Below, in pieces: positions 16,554-25,890 of a DNA stretch of 41,001 nt. Origin of the DNA: Cardiobacteriaceae bacterium (lineage in GTDB: Bacteria > Pseudomonadota > Gammaproteobacteria > Cardiobacteriales > Cardiobacteriaceae); assembly GCA_030525785.1 (NCBI GenBank), contig JAUNEA010000012.1, positions 1 to 41,001 of the forward strand, written 5' to 3'. A program made the position numbers and the translations under genes. The stretch's first letter is position 1; every line of letters begins with the position of its first letter. The notes beneath the pieces are model-generated. The model was not told the origin of the DNA. It made no database searches and was given only the letters and a program-made list of their open reading frames with translations.

Positions 16554-16592
16554 TCCTTCCACCTATCAACGACACAACTCTAGGAAATTTCT

Positions 16593-17672
16593 ATGTCTAA
16601 ACTCTCTCAAATCGTTCCTGCTGGCGTAGTCACTGGCGATGATGTGCAAAAAATCTTTGCCTACGCTAAAGCTCACAATTTCGCTATTCCTGCTGTGAAT
16701 TGTGTAGGAACCGATTCTGTTAATGCTGTTTTGGAAACCGCTGCTCGCGTTAAAGCTCCTGTTATTATCCAATTCTCTAATGGTGGCGCTCAATTTTATG
16801 CTGGTAAAGGCTTAAAGCCCACTTCTGGCGCTCGTACTGATGTGCTTGGCGCTATTGCAGGCGCGAAACACGTTCACACGTTGGCAAAAGAATACGGCAT
16901 TCCTGTAATTCTCCACACCGACCACGCTGCCAAAAAGCTCCTTCCTTGGATTGATGGCTTATTAGAAGCTGGCGAAGCGCATTTTAAAGAAACAGGCAAG
17001 CCTTTGTTCTCTTCTCACATGATTGATTTATCAGAAGAGCCTATCGAAGAGAACATGGAAATTTGCAAAAAATACTTAGCGCGCATGCATAAAATGGGCA
17101 TGACGCTTGAAATTGAAATCGGCATCACAGGCGGTGAAGAAGATGGCGTGGATAACTCTGATGCTGATGAAGCTCGTTTATACACTCAACCTTCTGAAGT
17201 GCTTTATGTTTACGACCAATTAAGCCCTGTTAGCCACCGTTTTACCATTGCAGCCGCCTTTGGTAACGTGCATGGTGTATACAAACCTGGCAACGTTAAA
17301 TTAAAGCCCAGCATTTTGGGCGATTCGCAAAAATTTGTTTCAGCAGAACGCAATCTCCCTCACAATAGCCTTGATTTTGTGTTCCATGGTGGCTCAGGCT
17401 CAAGCCAAGAAGAAATCCGCGAGGCTATTTCTTATGGTGCCATCAAAATGAATATTGATACTGACACACAATGGGCATCTTGGGAAGGCATCTTGAATTT
17501 CTACAAAGCCAACGAAGCTTATTTACAAGGTCAGCTTGGCAATCCAGAAGGCGAAGACCAACCAAATAAAAAATACTACGATCCTCGCGTTTGGTTGCGC
17601 AAAATGGAAGAAAGCATGAGCAAACGCTTAGAGCAAGCGTTTGATGATTTGAATTGTCGCGATGTTTTATAA
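16593..17672 (+). CDS. fba: Class II fructose-bisphosphate aldolase
   Basis: Zinc-dependent aldolase of glycolysis/gluconeogenesis, cleaving fructose-1,6-bisphosphate. At 359 residues it has exactly the length of E. coli FbaA. Zinc and catalytic motifs are visible: VILHTDHAAKKLLPW (about 106-120), LEIEIGITGGEEDGVDN (about 172-188), FGNVHGVYKPGNVKL (about 223-237), FHGGSGSS (about 264-271) and NIDTDTQWA (about 286-294). Preferred-codon usage looks strongly biased, and the gene holds no copy of the AAGCGCTT repeat, unlike nearly all neighbours of its size. It is followed after 9 nt by a tiny Cys-rich gene. Confidence 0.98.
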   Translation: MSKLSQIVPAGVVTGDDVQKIFAYAKAHNFAIPAVNCVGTDSVNAVLETAARVKAPVIIQFSNGGAQFYAGKGLKPTSGARTDVLGAIAGAKHVHTLAKEYGIPVILHTDHAAKKLLPWIDGLLEAGEAHFKETGKPLFSSHMIDLSEEPIEENMEICKKYLARMHKMGMTLEIEIGITGGEEDGVDNSDADEARLYTQPSEVLYVYDQLSPVSHRFTIAAAFGNVHGVYKPGNVKLKPSILGDSQKFVSAERNLPHNSLDFVFHGGSGSSQEEIREAISYGAIKMNIDTDTQWASWEGILNFYKANEAYLQGQLGNPEGEDQPNKKYYDPRVWLRKMEESMSKRLEQAFDDLNCRDVL

Positions 17673-17681
17673 GGAGGTTTT

Positions 17682-17795
17682 ATGAACACTCGCCCACAAG
17701 GAGAAGAACTTTTACAATCGATTGTGCCAGCTGATGAGGAAATGGAGGAAAGCTCAACAGGCTGTGGCTGCGGTTGTGGTGGCTGTGATGCATAA
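17682..17795 (+). CDS. Tiny cysteine-rich protein downstream of fba
   Basis: A 37-codon ORF starting at ATG 17682 with a near-perfect ribosome site (AAGGAGG) and ending at 17795. The N-terminal part is acidic and soluble (EELLQSIVPADEEMEES). The C-terminus alternates Cys and Gly (TGCGCGCGGCDA, four Cys), which looks like a metal- or thiol-binding tail. It is 9 nt after fba and before a hairpin terminator, so it is probably expressed at high level with the aldolase. The stop codon overlaps a palindrome. I do not recognise a family; the SD strength and the operon position argue that it is a real gene. Confidence 0.65.
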   Translation: MNTRPQGEELLQSIVPADEEMEESSTGCGCGCGGCDA

Positions 17796-17809
17796 AGCGC
17801 TTTGAACGC

Positions 17810-17835
17810 AGGGGAGCATTGCTCCCCTTATTTGT
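17810..17835 (+). terminator. Hairpin terminator after the fba operon
   Basis: AGGGGAGC pairs with GCTCCCCT around the loop ATT (17810-17828), followed by a moderately T-rich TATTTGTT. It ends the fba/Cys-rich unit. Confidence 0.7.
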
Positions 17836-17979
17836 TGAGGATTCCATGAACCTCCCACCCTATAAGCTTTCTATTTTTTCATTCTATTCTGCGCAAAAGC
17901 AAAGCGCTTTATCCCCTTTTCGGCATCTTTTCCCCTGATTTTCTCCACGTTTTTCGGTAAAATAGCTACCAATAACCAA

Positions 17980-17995
17980 TTGGCATGTTTCTGGC
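17980..17995 (+). promoter_or_regulatory. Candidate sigma54 promoter of the minor-pilin operon
   Basis: TTGGCATG, 3 nt, then CTGGC places GG (17982-17983) and GC (17994-17995) exactly 10 nt apart, matching the -24/-12 layout of RpoN promoters with two deviations from consensus. It is 89 nt upstream of the pilY1 start. RpoN/PilR control of pilin genes is established in Pseudomonas and Dichelobacter. The 17796-18084 gap otherwise holds a terminator and two palindromes (17902, 18040). Confidence 0.45.
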
Positions 17996-18084
17996 GTTAG
18001 ATGAAAGAAATCGCCCTCTTGCGATAATTCTCTTAACCAAAGCGCTTTGCCTCTGGTATTTCATTCACTTTAAAGGAGTTGCTT

Positions 18085-21000
18085 ATGTCATCATCTGCTC
18101 TATGGCGAACCAAAAAAGCCAAACTCTCTCTTGTCATCATGGGAATTTTATCCTCATCGGAAGCTTTTGCTTTATCAGGCGGCTTTGCCAATATGCCATT
18201 AAACATTGAACGCGCATTAGCTGATGATAGCTTAGGTAGTAAATTGCGCGTCAATCCAAACGTTTTATTCCTCATTGACGATACAGGGTCGATGTCTCAG
18301 AACATTTATGGTAGCGGATGGAATCGAGAACCAACTCGAATGACGGTTACTAAAGAGGCTATGATAAAGCTAGCAGATAAACACCGTGATGGCTTGAACT
18401 ATTATGTTCTCGATATTTGCGGTAGCTCTCGCCAAATGCCAGAATTTGGCAAACCCTTAAGTTATAGCCAATTTCAGAATATTATAAGAAACATGGTAGC
18501 ACTTTGTGGTGACCCTGCTGACCATAGTACAGAAGCCTATTATGATTCTTTATTCTTCTTAAGAAAAAATATGAATGAAGCTGAAGGACAATACCGTTGC
18601 CAGAAAAACTTCTTGCTGTATTTTGGTGATGGAGAATCAAATCCAACAGTTGTAGCATGGGACAAAGATGGTGTTCCTTACGGGAAATCTTCATCACTTG
18701 CCACAAGTAGCTTCATGCTTTACTATTCTCAAAGGGCTGGTTATCTCGATTTTGAGCAAATGAAAGCAGTAACAGGGAGCTATTGGGACTGTGCAGAAAG
18801 AACTAGTTGGAGTGCATGGAATGGTAAAAGGATGTCTCCTACTCGCCCAAATTTTCTTGCCAATATAAATAAAGAATACTGCCGTTATGTGCGGACACAT
18901 CCAAATGATTGGAAAAAGTACTCTAAGTATGAACCTTCTCCAAGTGGCATAGGAGATTCTCGAGTATTCGATAAAGTTTCTTATGTCGCTTCCAGTGGCA
19001 GCGCTAGGTATAACCAATACACTGATTATAGTGTGTTAGCAGGTCCTGCAGATTGGGTAGGATCCCATGACTTGGTTACCGAACAATCCTCACAAGAGGG
19101 ACGCGGTACCAAACTCGATGCTGCGGGTAAATCATGGGACGACCCCGATTTCCCACCACAAACCATTGGTACTTATGCTGTAGGCTTAGGGGTGACTGAT
19201 GGCGCTTATTTAAATGGTGCTTCAGCTTCTAACGAAGGTCACCAAGCGCTTTTGGCTCAAACACCAGACGGATTATTTAACTCTCTTGACAAAATCCTGA
19301 GCGATATTCGTATTAAATCAGAACTAAAAATCCCTGAAAGTTATTCCTACACCTCGCCTGCAAGTTTAGGTGGCGCGACCATTGATAGCGCAGTAGGCGT
19401 GCATTTATTGGAAGGCACAACGCGTAGCCAATTGCGTTTCTTTAAATACGACCATAGCAATAAAAAATTCGAAGATAGCTACACTACCCCAACCCTCCCA
19501 GCACGAGCAGATAGACGCTTTAATCCCCCAAGAGATACTCCACAGCGCCCTGTTTTAACCTATGCTAAGGATCAATATTTCTTCCTCAACAATCCTAATG
19601 GCGTTCGTGGCTTAAGCAATTGGGATTTTGGCTTAGACGCAAGCGGTCGCAATCCTGATGAATTCAAAAATGCAATGATTCCTTGGATTACCTTAGGATT
19701 AGCCGATGGCGTACAAGATAACGATGCACAAGTTAACAGCATAGCTGCTGGATATGCTTATCAATACCCTAGAGGTATCACCTCAGGCGATCGTTATCGT
19801 CTTCGCGAAACGGTATCAGGTAAACATGCGAGTGAATACTACATGGGCGATATTTTGGATTCGCCAGTCGTTGCAGGCGGTGCCAATATTGATAATTTGC
19901 CAGAATTCTTATTTGCCTCTGCTAACGATGGCTTAAGCTATATTTTCAAACGCCAAATCGCTGATCCAAAAAGCTCAGATGTCACCAAGCATGCGCCTTA
20001 TTCTTTAGCACTTCGCTATTTCCCTATGGAGATGGATCGCGATGTTAAAGGGCATACCATTGGTAAAGAAATGAATAATCTGCGTCGCACAGACTATGCC
20101 GTGCGTGGCAGTAACTATCCGCATCAGTGGATGAATAATGGTGGCGTTACCATTCGCAGCATGACTTCTCGCCGTTACAAAGATTCGAAATACCAATACA
20201 GCATGGTCGTTTCAACGCCAGGTCAAGGCGGACGTGGCTTGTTTGCGCTCTCTTTAGGTGGTCATGACTTTTTCAACGGTAGCCTCTCAGGCTTGAATGA
20301 TTCCACCAAGCCATGGACTCAAACCATTCCTTTGTTTGAAACACCAAAACTGACCAACAACGATTTGGGCTATATCTTAGGCAACCCATCTGTCGCTCGT
20401 TTATCACTTTGCCGTGGTCAAGACAAAGATGGCAACATCGTTCCAGCAGGCAAAGCGCTTGTCTTTGATGGCTCAAGCCGAGTTTCCTGCCCAATCACCA
20501 GTGGTATTGTTGATACCAACAGCAATGCTGATGAAGGCGTGGTCTATACCACCATCTACGGCAATGGCTACCGCCACCCTGATAACGTTTATGGCGGAAA
20601 ATTTGATGAGTATGACCCAACCACAGCGACTGTGAATAACGTTAAAAGCGCTTTGCACGTTCGCTTACTTTGGAATAAAGATGTGGGCTTGAAAGGCGAT
20701 GGCTCAACTATCCCTAGTGCCCAAAATGGCGCACTGATTGCCAAAATTGAGGTAGATAACTACAGTGGTTTATCGATGCCTGTTTCTGTGGATATCGACT
20801 TTGACGGCATTGCCGATCTCGCCTATGCCTCAACTTATGATGGCGACCTCTATCGCTTCGATTTCCGCGCTGCAGACCCCAGCAAATGGTCAGCGACTAA
20901 ATTATTCTCAACCCAAGAAGTGGATTATAAATACTTGGAAAATGATGCTGGTGGTGTGAAAGTAACCTCTGGTGGTGTGCCAGTTCTGGTTGATGGCAAA

Positions 21001-21981
21001 GCAAAAGTGAAGCAAAAAGTGATGGCTGCGCCTGATATTTTCCGTAAGGAATTTCCATGCGTACACGATAAGGAAAAAAAATGCATTCGCTACTATGTTT
21101 CTTTCGGCACAGGCAGCAACATCTTCTTGTCTGATTTGTATGACCGTTCCTTACAATCTACCTACACCATTGAAGATCGCCCTGAAGAAGAAAAAACCCC
21201 TGCTATTGTCACGCTGGATAAGTTGATTAAACGTGAATTTGTGGACGACCCTGCTACAGGCTTACGCGATGTCAAAGCTCGCCCAGCTGATGCAGACGAC
21301 CCCAACAAACGTGGTTGGTATGCTAACTTTGATTCCAAAGATAAATTCGGCTATCCCTTTGGCGAACGTATGGTGGCATCTCCGATCATGATCAAAGAAA
21401 TGGTGTTGAACAACACGGTAGTTTATGATTTTGCTCGTAAAAATGCCTTCTCTGAAAGTGGTGTAGGTGGCAAAGTCGATTTATGCTACAAAGATGATAA
21501 AACCACCATCACCAACTCTGGCTGGGTCATGGGCTTGAGTCCAACCAATGGCGACTCTAACTCACCTGAAAAAGATGGCTCTGGAACGACTGGAACAGGC
21601 ACTGGCACTGGTAGTGGTGGCAAAAAATCTGTTACTCGTGTTTCACTTGATGGTTTGAATGCTGGTAACCCAACAGATGGCTCAGGTGGCGCAGGTAAAA
21701 AACTCAGTGGCGTAACCAACTACACCCTCTTCCACCGCCGTCAAAGCTTGGATACTCAATCATCGGTTACCGATAATGGCGGTCTCTTAAGTGGCTTGGA
21801 TCCTGAGTTGAAATCAATGTCTGTTCCTAGTAACGAGTGCATGACCAAACCTGAAGCTGAAAGCATTCGCTTGATTGGTCAATCCAAAGAGGGCTTAGAC
21901 GATAGCTTGACCGTTATCCCGAAAATCTGCCCATCTGGCGGTGGCTTGTTACGCTTGAACTTGCGTGATGTTCCGCTCTAA
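18085..21981 (+). CDS. pilY1: PilY1-type type IV pilus tip adhesin/biogenesis protein
   Basis: Large pilus-tip protein needed for pilus assembly, adhesion and mechanosensing. ATG 18085 (1298 aa) has AAGGAG 6 nt upstream; the hydrophobic N-terminus (about 12-30, ending SEAFA) is a signal peptide. A von Willebrand A-like domain follows, with a MIDAS-like LIDDTGSM at 63-70. The second half is the PilY1 beta-propeller, with a 9-residue calcium site DIDFDGIAD at about 903-911 followed by LYRFDFR. Near the C-terminus is a low-complexity GTGTGTGSGG segment (about 1170-1182) before a conserved tail. First gene of pilY1-pilV-pilW-pilX-fimT-pilE, whereas Pseudomonas has pilY1 after pilX. Only three palindromes are found in 3.9 kb. 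Confidence 0.93.
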   Translation: MSSSALWRTKKAKLSLVIMGILSSSEAFALSGGFANMPLNIERALADDSLGSKLRVNPNVLFLIDDTGSMSQNIYGSGWNREPTRMTVTKEAMIKLADKHRDGLNYYVLDICGSSRQMPEFGKPLSYSQFQNIIRNMVALCGDPADHSTEAYYDSLFFLRKNMNEAEGQYRCQKNFLLYFGDGESNPTVVAWDKDGVPYGKSSSLATSSFMLYYSQRAGYLDFEQMKAVTGSYWDCAERTSWSAWNGKRMSPTRPNFLANINKEYCRYVRTHPNDWKKYSKYEPSPSGIGDSRVFDKVSYVASSGSARYNQYTDYSVLAGPADWVGSHDLVTEQSSQEGRGTKLDAAGKSWDDPDFPPQTIGTYAVGLGVTDGAYLNGASASNEGHQALLAQTPDGLFNSLDKILSDIRIKSELKIPESYSYTSPASLGGATIDSAVGVHLLEGTTRSQLRFFKYDHSNKKFEDSYTTPTLPARADRRFNPPRDTPQRPVLTYAKDQYFFLNNPNGVRGLSNWDFGLDASGRNPDEFKNAMIPWITLGLADGVQDNDAQVNSIAAGYAYQYPRGITSGDRYRLRETVSGKHASEYYMGDILDSPVVAGGANIDNLPEFLFASANDGLSYIFKRQIADPKSSDVTKHAPYSLALRYFPMEMDRDVKGHTIGKEMNNLRRTDYAVRGSNYPHQWMNNGGVTIRSMTSRRYKDSKYQYSMVVSTPGQGGRGLFALSLGGHDFFNGSLSGLNDSTKPWTQTIPLFETPKLTNNDLGYILGNPSVARLSLCRGQDKDGNIVPAGKALVFDGSSRVSCPITSGIVDTNSNADEGVVYTTIYGNGYRHPDNVYGGKFDEYDPTTATVNNVKSALHVRLLWNKDVGLKGDGSTIPSAQNGALIAKIEVDNYSGLSMPVSVDIDFDGIADLAYASTYDGDLYRFDFRAADPSKWSATKLFSTQEVDYKYLENDAGGVKVTSGGVPVLVDGKAKVKQKVMAAPDIFRKEFPCVHDKEKKCIRYYVSFGTGSNIFLSDLYDRSLQSTYTIEDRPEEEKTPAIVTLDKLIKREFVDDPATGLRDVKARPADADDPNKRGWYANFDSKDKFGYPFGERMVASPIMIKEMVLNNTVVYDFARKNAFSESGVGGKVDLCYKDDKTTITNSGWVMGLSPTNGDSNSPEKDGSGTTGTGTGTGSGGKKSVTRVSLDGLNAGNPTDGSGGAGKKLSGVTNYTLFHRRQSLDTQSSVTDNGGLLSGLDPELKSMSVPSNECMTKPEAESIRLIGQSKEGLDDSLTVIPKICPSGGGLLRLNLRDVPL

Positions 21982-22057
21982 TCTTTAACCAACGCCTTGC
22001 CCATAAAGCCAAAGCGCTTTGTGGGCAAGACCTTCGAACCTTTGAGGAGTCCTCATC

Positions 22058-22633
22058 ATGTTGCCAAGCATGAAACCACGTTTTTTAAAATCATCATCAG
22101 GTATGACTTTGCTAGAAGTCCTCGTGACTATGCTGTTAATCGGAAGCGCTTTGGGCATGAGTTTGTCGATGATTCAAAGCAGCTTACAGTTTGAACGCAA
22201 TGCGCTTCGCACAGGCATCTTCATCAATGCTCTCGATGAAATCGGCGCTCTTGCTCGCTCCAATAAATTATGCGCTCCCAGCTATGCCTTCTCTGGCTTT
22301 ACCCTTGATGGTAATGGTCGTGCTAATCCAAAATGGACAACTACATCATGCACAGCAAACTATAACAGCGCCATTACTTATAACGCCAAGAATCTGATTC
22401 AACTTTCACATGAACGCGCCCAAACAGATGTTATCAACTGGCTTACCGATTTAACCCAACATTTCCCACAAGGCGATGAACAACGGAGAAACACCAAAAT
22501 TGTTTACCACGCTGATGAAAGAAGCATTAGCATTGAACTTCCCTATCTGAACATAGTCGAGACCGCTGCCTTAGCTGAAGGCGATGTCACCAATATCGAA
22601 GAATTCACCTTTAAACAGAAATTACAACTATGA
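22058..22633 (+). CDS. pilV: Type IV pilus minor pilin PilV
   Basis: A 191-residue prepilin. After a short basic leader (MLPSMKPRFLKSSSG) comes the PilD cleavage site G-MTLLEVLVTMLLIGSALG, with Glu at mature position 5. This is the pattern of PilV/PilI-type priming pilins. The soluble part has a Cys pair (CAPSYAF and TTSCTAN) likely forming a disulfide. The ATG is supported by GAGGAG 8 nt upstream. Its stop overlaps the pilW start (ATGA). It sits in the tip complex with PilW, PilX, FimT/FimU-type pilins and PilY1. Confidence 0.88.
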   Translation: MLPSMKPRFLKSSSGMTLLEVLVTMLLIGSALGMSLSMIQSSLQFERNALRTGIFINALDEIGALARSNKLCAPSYAFSGFTLDGNGRANPKWTTTSCTANYNSAITYNAKNLIQLSHERAQTDVINWLTDLTQHFPQGDEQRRNTKIVYHADERSISIELPYLNIVETAALAEGDVTNIEEFTFKQKLQL

Positions 22634-23931
22634 AGCGCTTTTCTGAATCGACCCGTTTGCAAGCCCAACGTGGCTTGACCCTGCTTGAGCTGATTGTTTC
22701 TCTAACCATTGGCTTATTCCTGTTGCTCGCCATGGCTCTCACCTACAACATTGGCTTTAAAGTCAGCCAACAAGTATCCGATATTGCCAACTTACACGCC
22801 AATGCTAAAGCCGTTTTTGACCGTGTCGGGCGTGACCTTGCCTCTGCTGGCTATGTTGATTTGATGGATAGACCTCATACGCCTTTTAAAGATACTTCTG
22901 GCAACGTATGCCTTAAGTTCGATACTACAACAAACCCCAACCAAACTTATGCCTCGTTCACGCTGAATTTTGGTACAGACCTTGTCCCTAAAATCTACTC
23001 TCGAGCAGTTGATAACAATACTGATGCTAAGATTTTGCGTAATCAGCTCAGCACCATTGGCTTTGTCAGCTGTGGCAATATGCAACCTATCGTTGGCTGT
23101 GACCGTGACAGCAGAAGAACCAGCCCCACCTACAATAGCGGAGCTTTTGCCTTAGATAAACCATCAACAAGCGCTTTGCTCGGTGCATCAGGTCAAGTAT
23201 GCAACAACAGCTATAACCCCACGACAGATCGCAACAGAGATAGCCAATTGCAAATTGCTTTCCAAGCTCAAAGCGTGGGCAACACTGCTCTAGCAAGCTT
23301 ACGCAGTGGCGCAACCCACCAAGCAGACCAAACAGGCATCAACAGTATGGATACCGCTGTAGGCACTCAACCTCTTGATTGCGCTGGCAATCCAATCCAA
23401 GAAGCCGACAATGGCTTTGTTGTCAATCGCTATTATTTGGAAGATAACCAATTGGTTTGTAAAGGTAATGGTGGAGCAGCCAATGCGGACGCTGTTGCCA
23501 TTGCAAGCAATATCCATGAATTCAAAGTTCGTTACCGTTTAGGCGCTCATGAAGAAGATGCGAAAAAACTAGGCGAAACACGCACCAGCGCTATCGTGAT
23601 TGATACCAAAATTGCCAGCGAATTGAACAATGCTGTCAATCCTGTTAGCAATGGATACAGCAATATTGATAGCACAGAGATGAGCTGGTCTCGTGTGGTA
23701 GGCGCAGAGATTTGCATCATTGTCTCAGGCTCTCCAACTGATGGCATCATTCCCAGCAATTTACAAGAATCGCAAGCCTTTATTCCAACTTGCCAACGCG
23801 ATGCCAACAATCGTGAATTGTATGCCGCAGGAACCCCTCGTGCTGCTGATGATAAAAAATATTATCTCCGCTTAACCAAAACCTTCTCTATTCCTAATTC
23901 ACTCTTCCAATTTGAGGTTAATCGCTCATGA
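22630..23931 (+). CDS. pilW: Type IV pilus minor pilin PilW
   Basis: A 433-residue minor pilin with class III-like leader MKRFSESTRLQAQRG, then LTLLELIVSLTIGLFLLLAM. Glu5 and the long hydrophobic helix are typical of PilW. The large globular domain contains the GRDLASAGYVDL segment after the helix (…ANAKAVFDRVGRDLASAGY), a hallmark of PilW, and several Cys residues. It overlaps pilV by 4 nt and pilX by 4 nt. It carries two palindromes, one of them across its own start codon (22633). Confidence 0.9.
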   Translation: MKRFSESTRLQAQRGLTLLELIVSLTIGLFLLLAMALTYNIGFKVSQQVSDIANLHANAKAVFDRVGRDLASAGYVDLMDRPHTPFKDTSGNVCLKFDTTTNPNQTYASFTLNFGTDLVPKIYSRAVDNNTDAKILRNQLSTIGFVSCGNMQPIVGCDRDSRRTSPTYNSGAFALDKPSTSALLGASGQVCNNSYNPTTDRNRDSQLQIAFQAQSVGNTALASLRSGATHQADQTGINSMDTAVGTQPLDCAGNPIQEADNGFVVNRYYLEDNQLVCKGNGGAANADAVAIASNIHEFKVRYRLGAHEEDAKKLGETRTSAIVIDTKIASELNNAVNPVSNGYSNIDSTEMSWSRVVGAEICIIVSGSPTDGIIPSNLQESQAFIPTCQRDANNRELYAAGTPRAADDKKYYLRLTKTFSIPNSLFQFEVNRS

Positions 23932-24617
23932 AAGCCTTAAAATCTCCTCAATCAAAACAACAGGGCATCGTACTGTTAAGTTGCTTGGTCTTACTCATCT
24001 TAATCCTCTCTTTGTTGCGCTTTATGATGAGTACCAGCTATTTAAGCGAGCGCCGTTCTAGCGTAGATAGCGAAATGTTCACCGCTAATGAACAAGCCCT
24101 CAATGCTTTAAAAATCGCCGAAGATGCTTTGCTTTGTATTAATGCAGATGGCACGCGCATCACGGGCAAATGTGATTCTAACCAAGCAGAGACACGCAAA
24201 GGCGCTAATGAATTCTGGCGTAGTTGGTTGGTGGATAGCTCTAAGCCTCTTCCTAGCGAATTGAAAAACTCTTTCGTTCGTGGCAAAGATGTGAATCGCT
24301 CGGGAGATTGTCGCCACATTTGGAAATGCACCAACTGGCTAACGGGAGGCTCCAAAGTCAATACGTCCAACACTTACACCCCCATGAATGTTGTTGACCC
24401 TAATAATCCCTCTTTCACTCATGGACAATTCATTGTAGAAGTTTTCCCTGGCGAAGCGCTTGGCTTAGACGAAAAATCAGACAACAAAGACAATATCAGA
24501 AATGTTATTTTCCGCGTCACCGCTATGGGTTTTGGTCAAGTTCGTTCAGGCAATACGGTGGAAATGACCAACCATCTCGTTCAAGCCGATTATGTATTCT
24601 CTAAAGAAGAGGAGTAA
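23928..24617 (+). CDS. pilX: Type IV pilus minor pilin PilX
   Basis: A 229-residue pilin-like protein. The leader MKALKSPQSKQQG is followed by IVLLSCLVLLILILSLLRFM, the PilX-type hydrophobic helix that lacks the Glu5 seen in other pilins, in line with PilX being the GspK-like tip pilin that needs no Glu5. The region after the helix has ALNALKIAEDALLC, the conserved 'alpha-1C' segment. Overlapping starts/stops with pilW and an RBS for fimT inside its last codons show tight coupling. Confidence 0.82.
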   Translation: MKALKSPQSKQQGIVLLSCLVLLILILSLLRFMMSTSYLSERRSSVDSEMFTANEQALNALKIAEDALLCINADGTRITGKCDSNQAETRKGANEFWRSWLVDSSKPLPSELKNSFVRGKDVNRSGDCRHIWKCTNWLTGGSKVNTSNTYTPMNVVDPNNPSFTHGQFIVEVFPGEALGLDEKSDNKDNIRNVIFRVTAMGFGQVRSGNTVEMTNHLVQADYVFSKEEE

Positions 24618-24621
24618 CCAT

Positions 24622-25251
24622 ATGTTGTTCATCAATACCCAAAATAAGCAACGTGGTTTAACGTTAATTGAGCTTTTGGTGGTGATTTTGATTGTGGGCA
24701 TTATGGCATTGATGGCAGCACCTAATTATGCTCGTATGGTGGAAAAATCTAAATTGCGCGAAGCCATGCAAGAATGGCAAACAAGCTTTCATTTTGCACA
24801 AGCAGAAGCGATGCGTACACAACGCCCTGTGCGCATGTGTATCAGCATTGATGGCAAACAATGCGCACAGGCGAGCGCAGCCGAAGCCAAAGCGGGCAAT
24901 TTTAATGCTGGCTGGATTGTGATGAGTCCCAACCCCAAAGGTAGCGATACAGGTAGTGTTTTGCGCGATGTTTTGCCAGCTGCCAAAACCAATATGTTCT
25001 TGGTAAGCTACCGCGAAGGCTCCCCCAGCACAGAATCCGTCCATAATATCTATTTCTTAGGCAATGGGCGCATTCAAATCAACGGCATAACCGATAATCG
25101 CGCACTCGCCTTTGCTGTAAATGCCGATGCCAATAACAAAACCCTAAGCCCTAGAGACGGCTTATGCATCATCATTTCTAAAGAAGGTCGTATGAGATTA
25201 CCTCAAAAACTCCCTCGCTTTGATGAGCATGATTATTGCAAAAGAACCTAA
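24622..25251 (+). CDS. fimT: FimT/FimU (GspH-type) minor pilin
   Basis: A 209-residue prepilin: leader [12 protein letters not shown], then [22 protein letters not shown], with Glu5, followed by a GspH/FimT-type soluble domain ([34 protein letters not shown]). ATG 24622 is supported by GAGGAG at 24609-24614; the frame is open further upstream inside pilX but has no start signal. FimT proteins bind DNA and promote natural transformation in Legionella and others, while FimU primes pilus assembly. Sequence alone does not tell which role applies here, so the symbol is provisional. Confidence 0.8.
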   Translation: MLFINTQNKQRGLTLIELLVVILIVGIMALMAAPNYARMVEKSKLREAMQEWQTSFHFAQAEAMRTQRPVRMCISIDGKQCAQASAAEAKAGNFNAGWIVMSPNPKGSDTGSVLRDVLPAAKTNMFLVSYREGSPSTESVHNIYFLGNGRIQINGITDNRALAFAVNADANNKTLSPRDGLCIIISKEGRMRLPQKLPRFDEHDYCKRT

Positions 25252-25303
25252 AAACCTATCCCCAAAGCAAAGCGCTTTGGGGTCTTCTTTGGAAGGAATT
25301 TTT

Positions 25304-25828
25304 ATGAACACTCAACAACACTCCCAACAAAAAGGCTTCACTCTTATCGAATTGATGATTGTAGTAGCGATTATTGGCATTTTGGCAGCCATTGCCATTC
25401 CAAGCTATCAAGATTACATGCGACGTGGTCATCGCGTTGAGGCGCGTAATGCTTTGATGGAAATTTCACAACATTTGCAAAAAAACATCACCATCTACGG
25501 CAATGCTTTCCAGCACAATATTGATGCTTCAGGAAAACCACAAGTTTATTCTAATGGCGATGATGTTTTGAACAAACTCAATCTCAAAAAACTCCCCGCC
25601 TCTGGCTTGGCGCGTTATGAACTCAGCATCGAGTTTGATAGTAAAACGCCATTAACCTATTTCATCACTGCCAAAGCTGTCGGTACACAAACAGATGACC
25701 GTTGCACCATGCTTGGCCTCAATCAAAACCAAATCAAAACCGCAACCAACAAGAAAAGCCCAAGTGTGGCTGATGCCAAAAGTGCAAGCTCTCGTGATGA
25801 CATCTCTCAGGAATGCTGGAAACGTTAA
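25304..25828 (+). CDS. pilE: Type IV pilin, PilE-like
   Basis: A 174-residue pilin with leader [11 protein letters not shown], then [20 protein letters not shown] and [25 protein letters not shown]. This is the classic PilE N-terminus, with Glu5. The C-terminal disulfide region is visible (DDRCTMLGL … SQECWKR, ending CW as in Pseudomonas PilE). ATG 25304 has GGAAGGAA at about 25291-25298. The gene is separated from fimT by 52 nt containing a palindrome and is followed by a strong terminator. It may be a minor pilin or a ComP-like DNA-receptor pilin; the main pilin gene is not in the window. Confidence 0.85.
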   Translation: MNTQQHSQQKGFTLIELMIVVAIIGILAAIAIPSYQDYMRRGHRVEARNALMEISQHLQKNITIYGNAFQHNIDASGKPQVYSNGDDVLNKLNLKKLPASGLARYELSIEFDSKTPLTYFITAKAVGTQTDDRCTMLGLNQNQIKTATNKKSPSVADAKSASSRDDISQECWKR

Positions 25829-25857
25829 AACAAAGCGCTTTTCGGTCATCTAAAATC

Positions 25858-25890
25858 GTAAAAAGGTGGGATTTTAAGCCCACCTTTTTT
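25858..25890 (+). terminator. Intrinsic terminator of the pilus operon
   Basis: GGTGGG (25865-25870) pairs with CCCACC (25879-25884) over the loop ATTTTAAG. A-rich flanking extends the stem and TTTTTT (25885-25890) follows. With A- and T-runs on both sides it should work in both directions, serving the convergent lipoprotein gene too. Confidence 0.85.
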
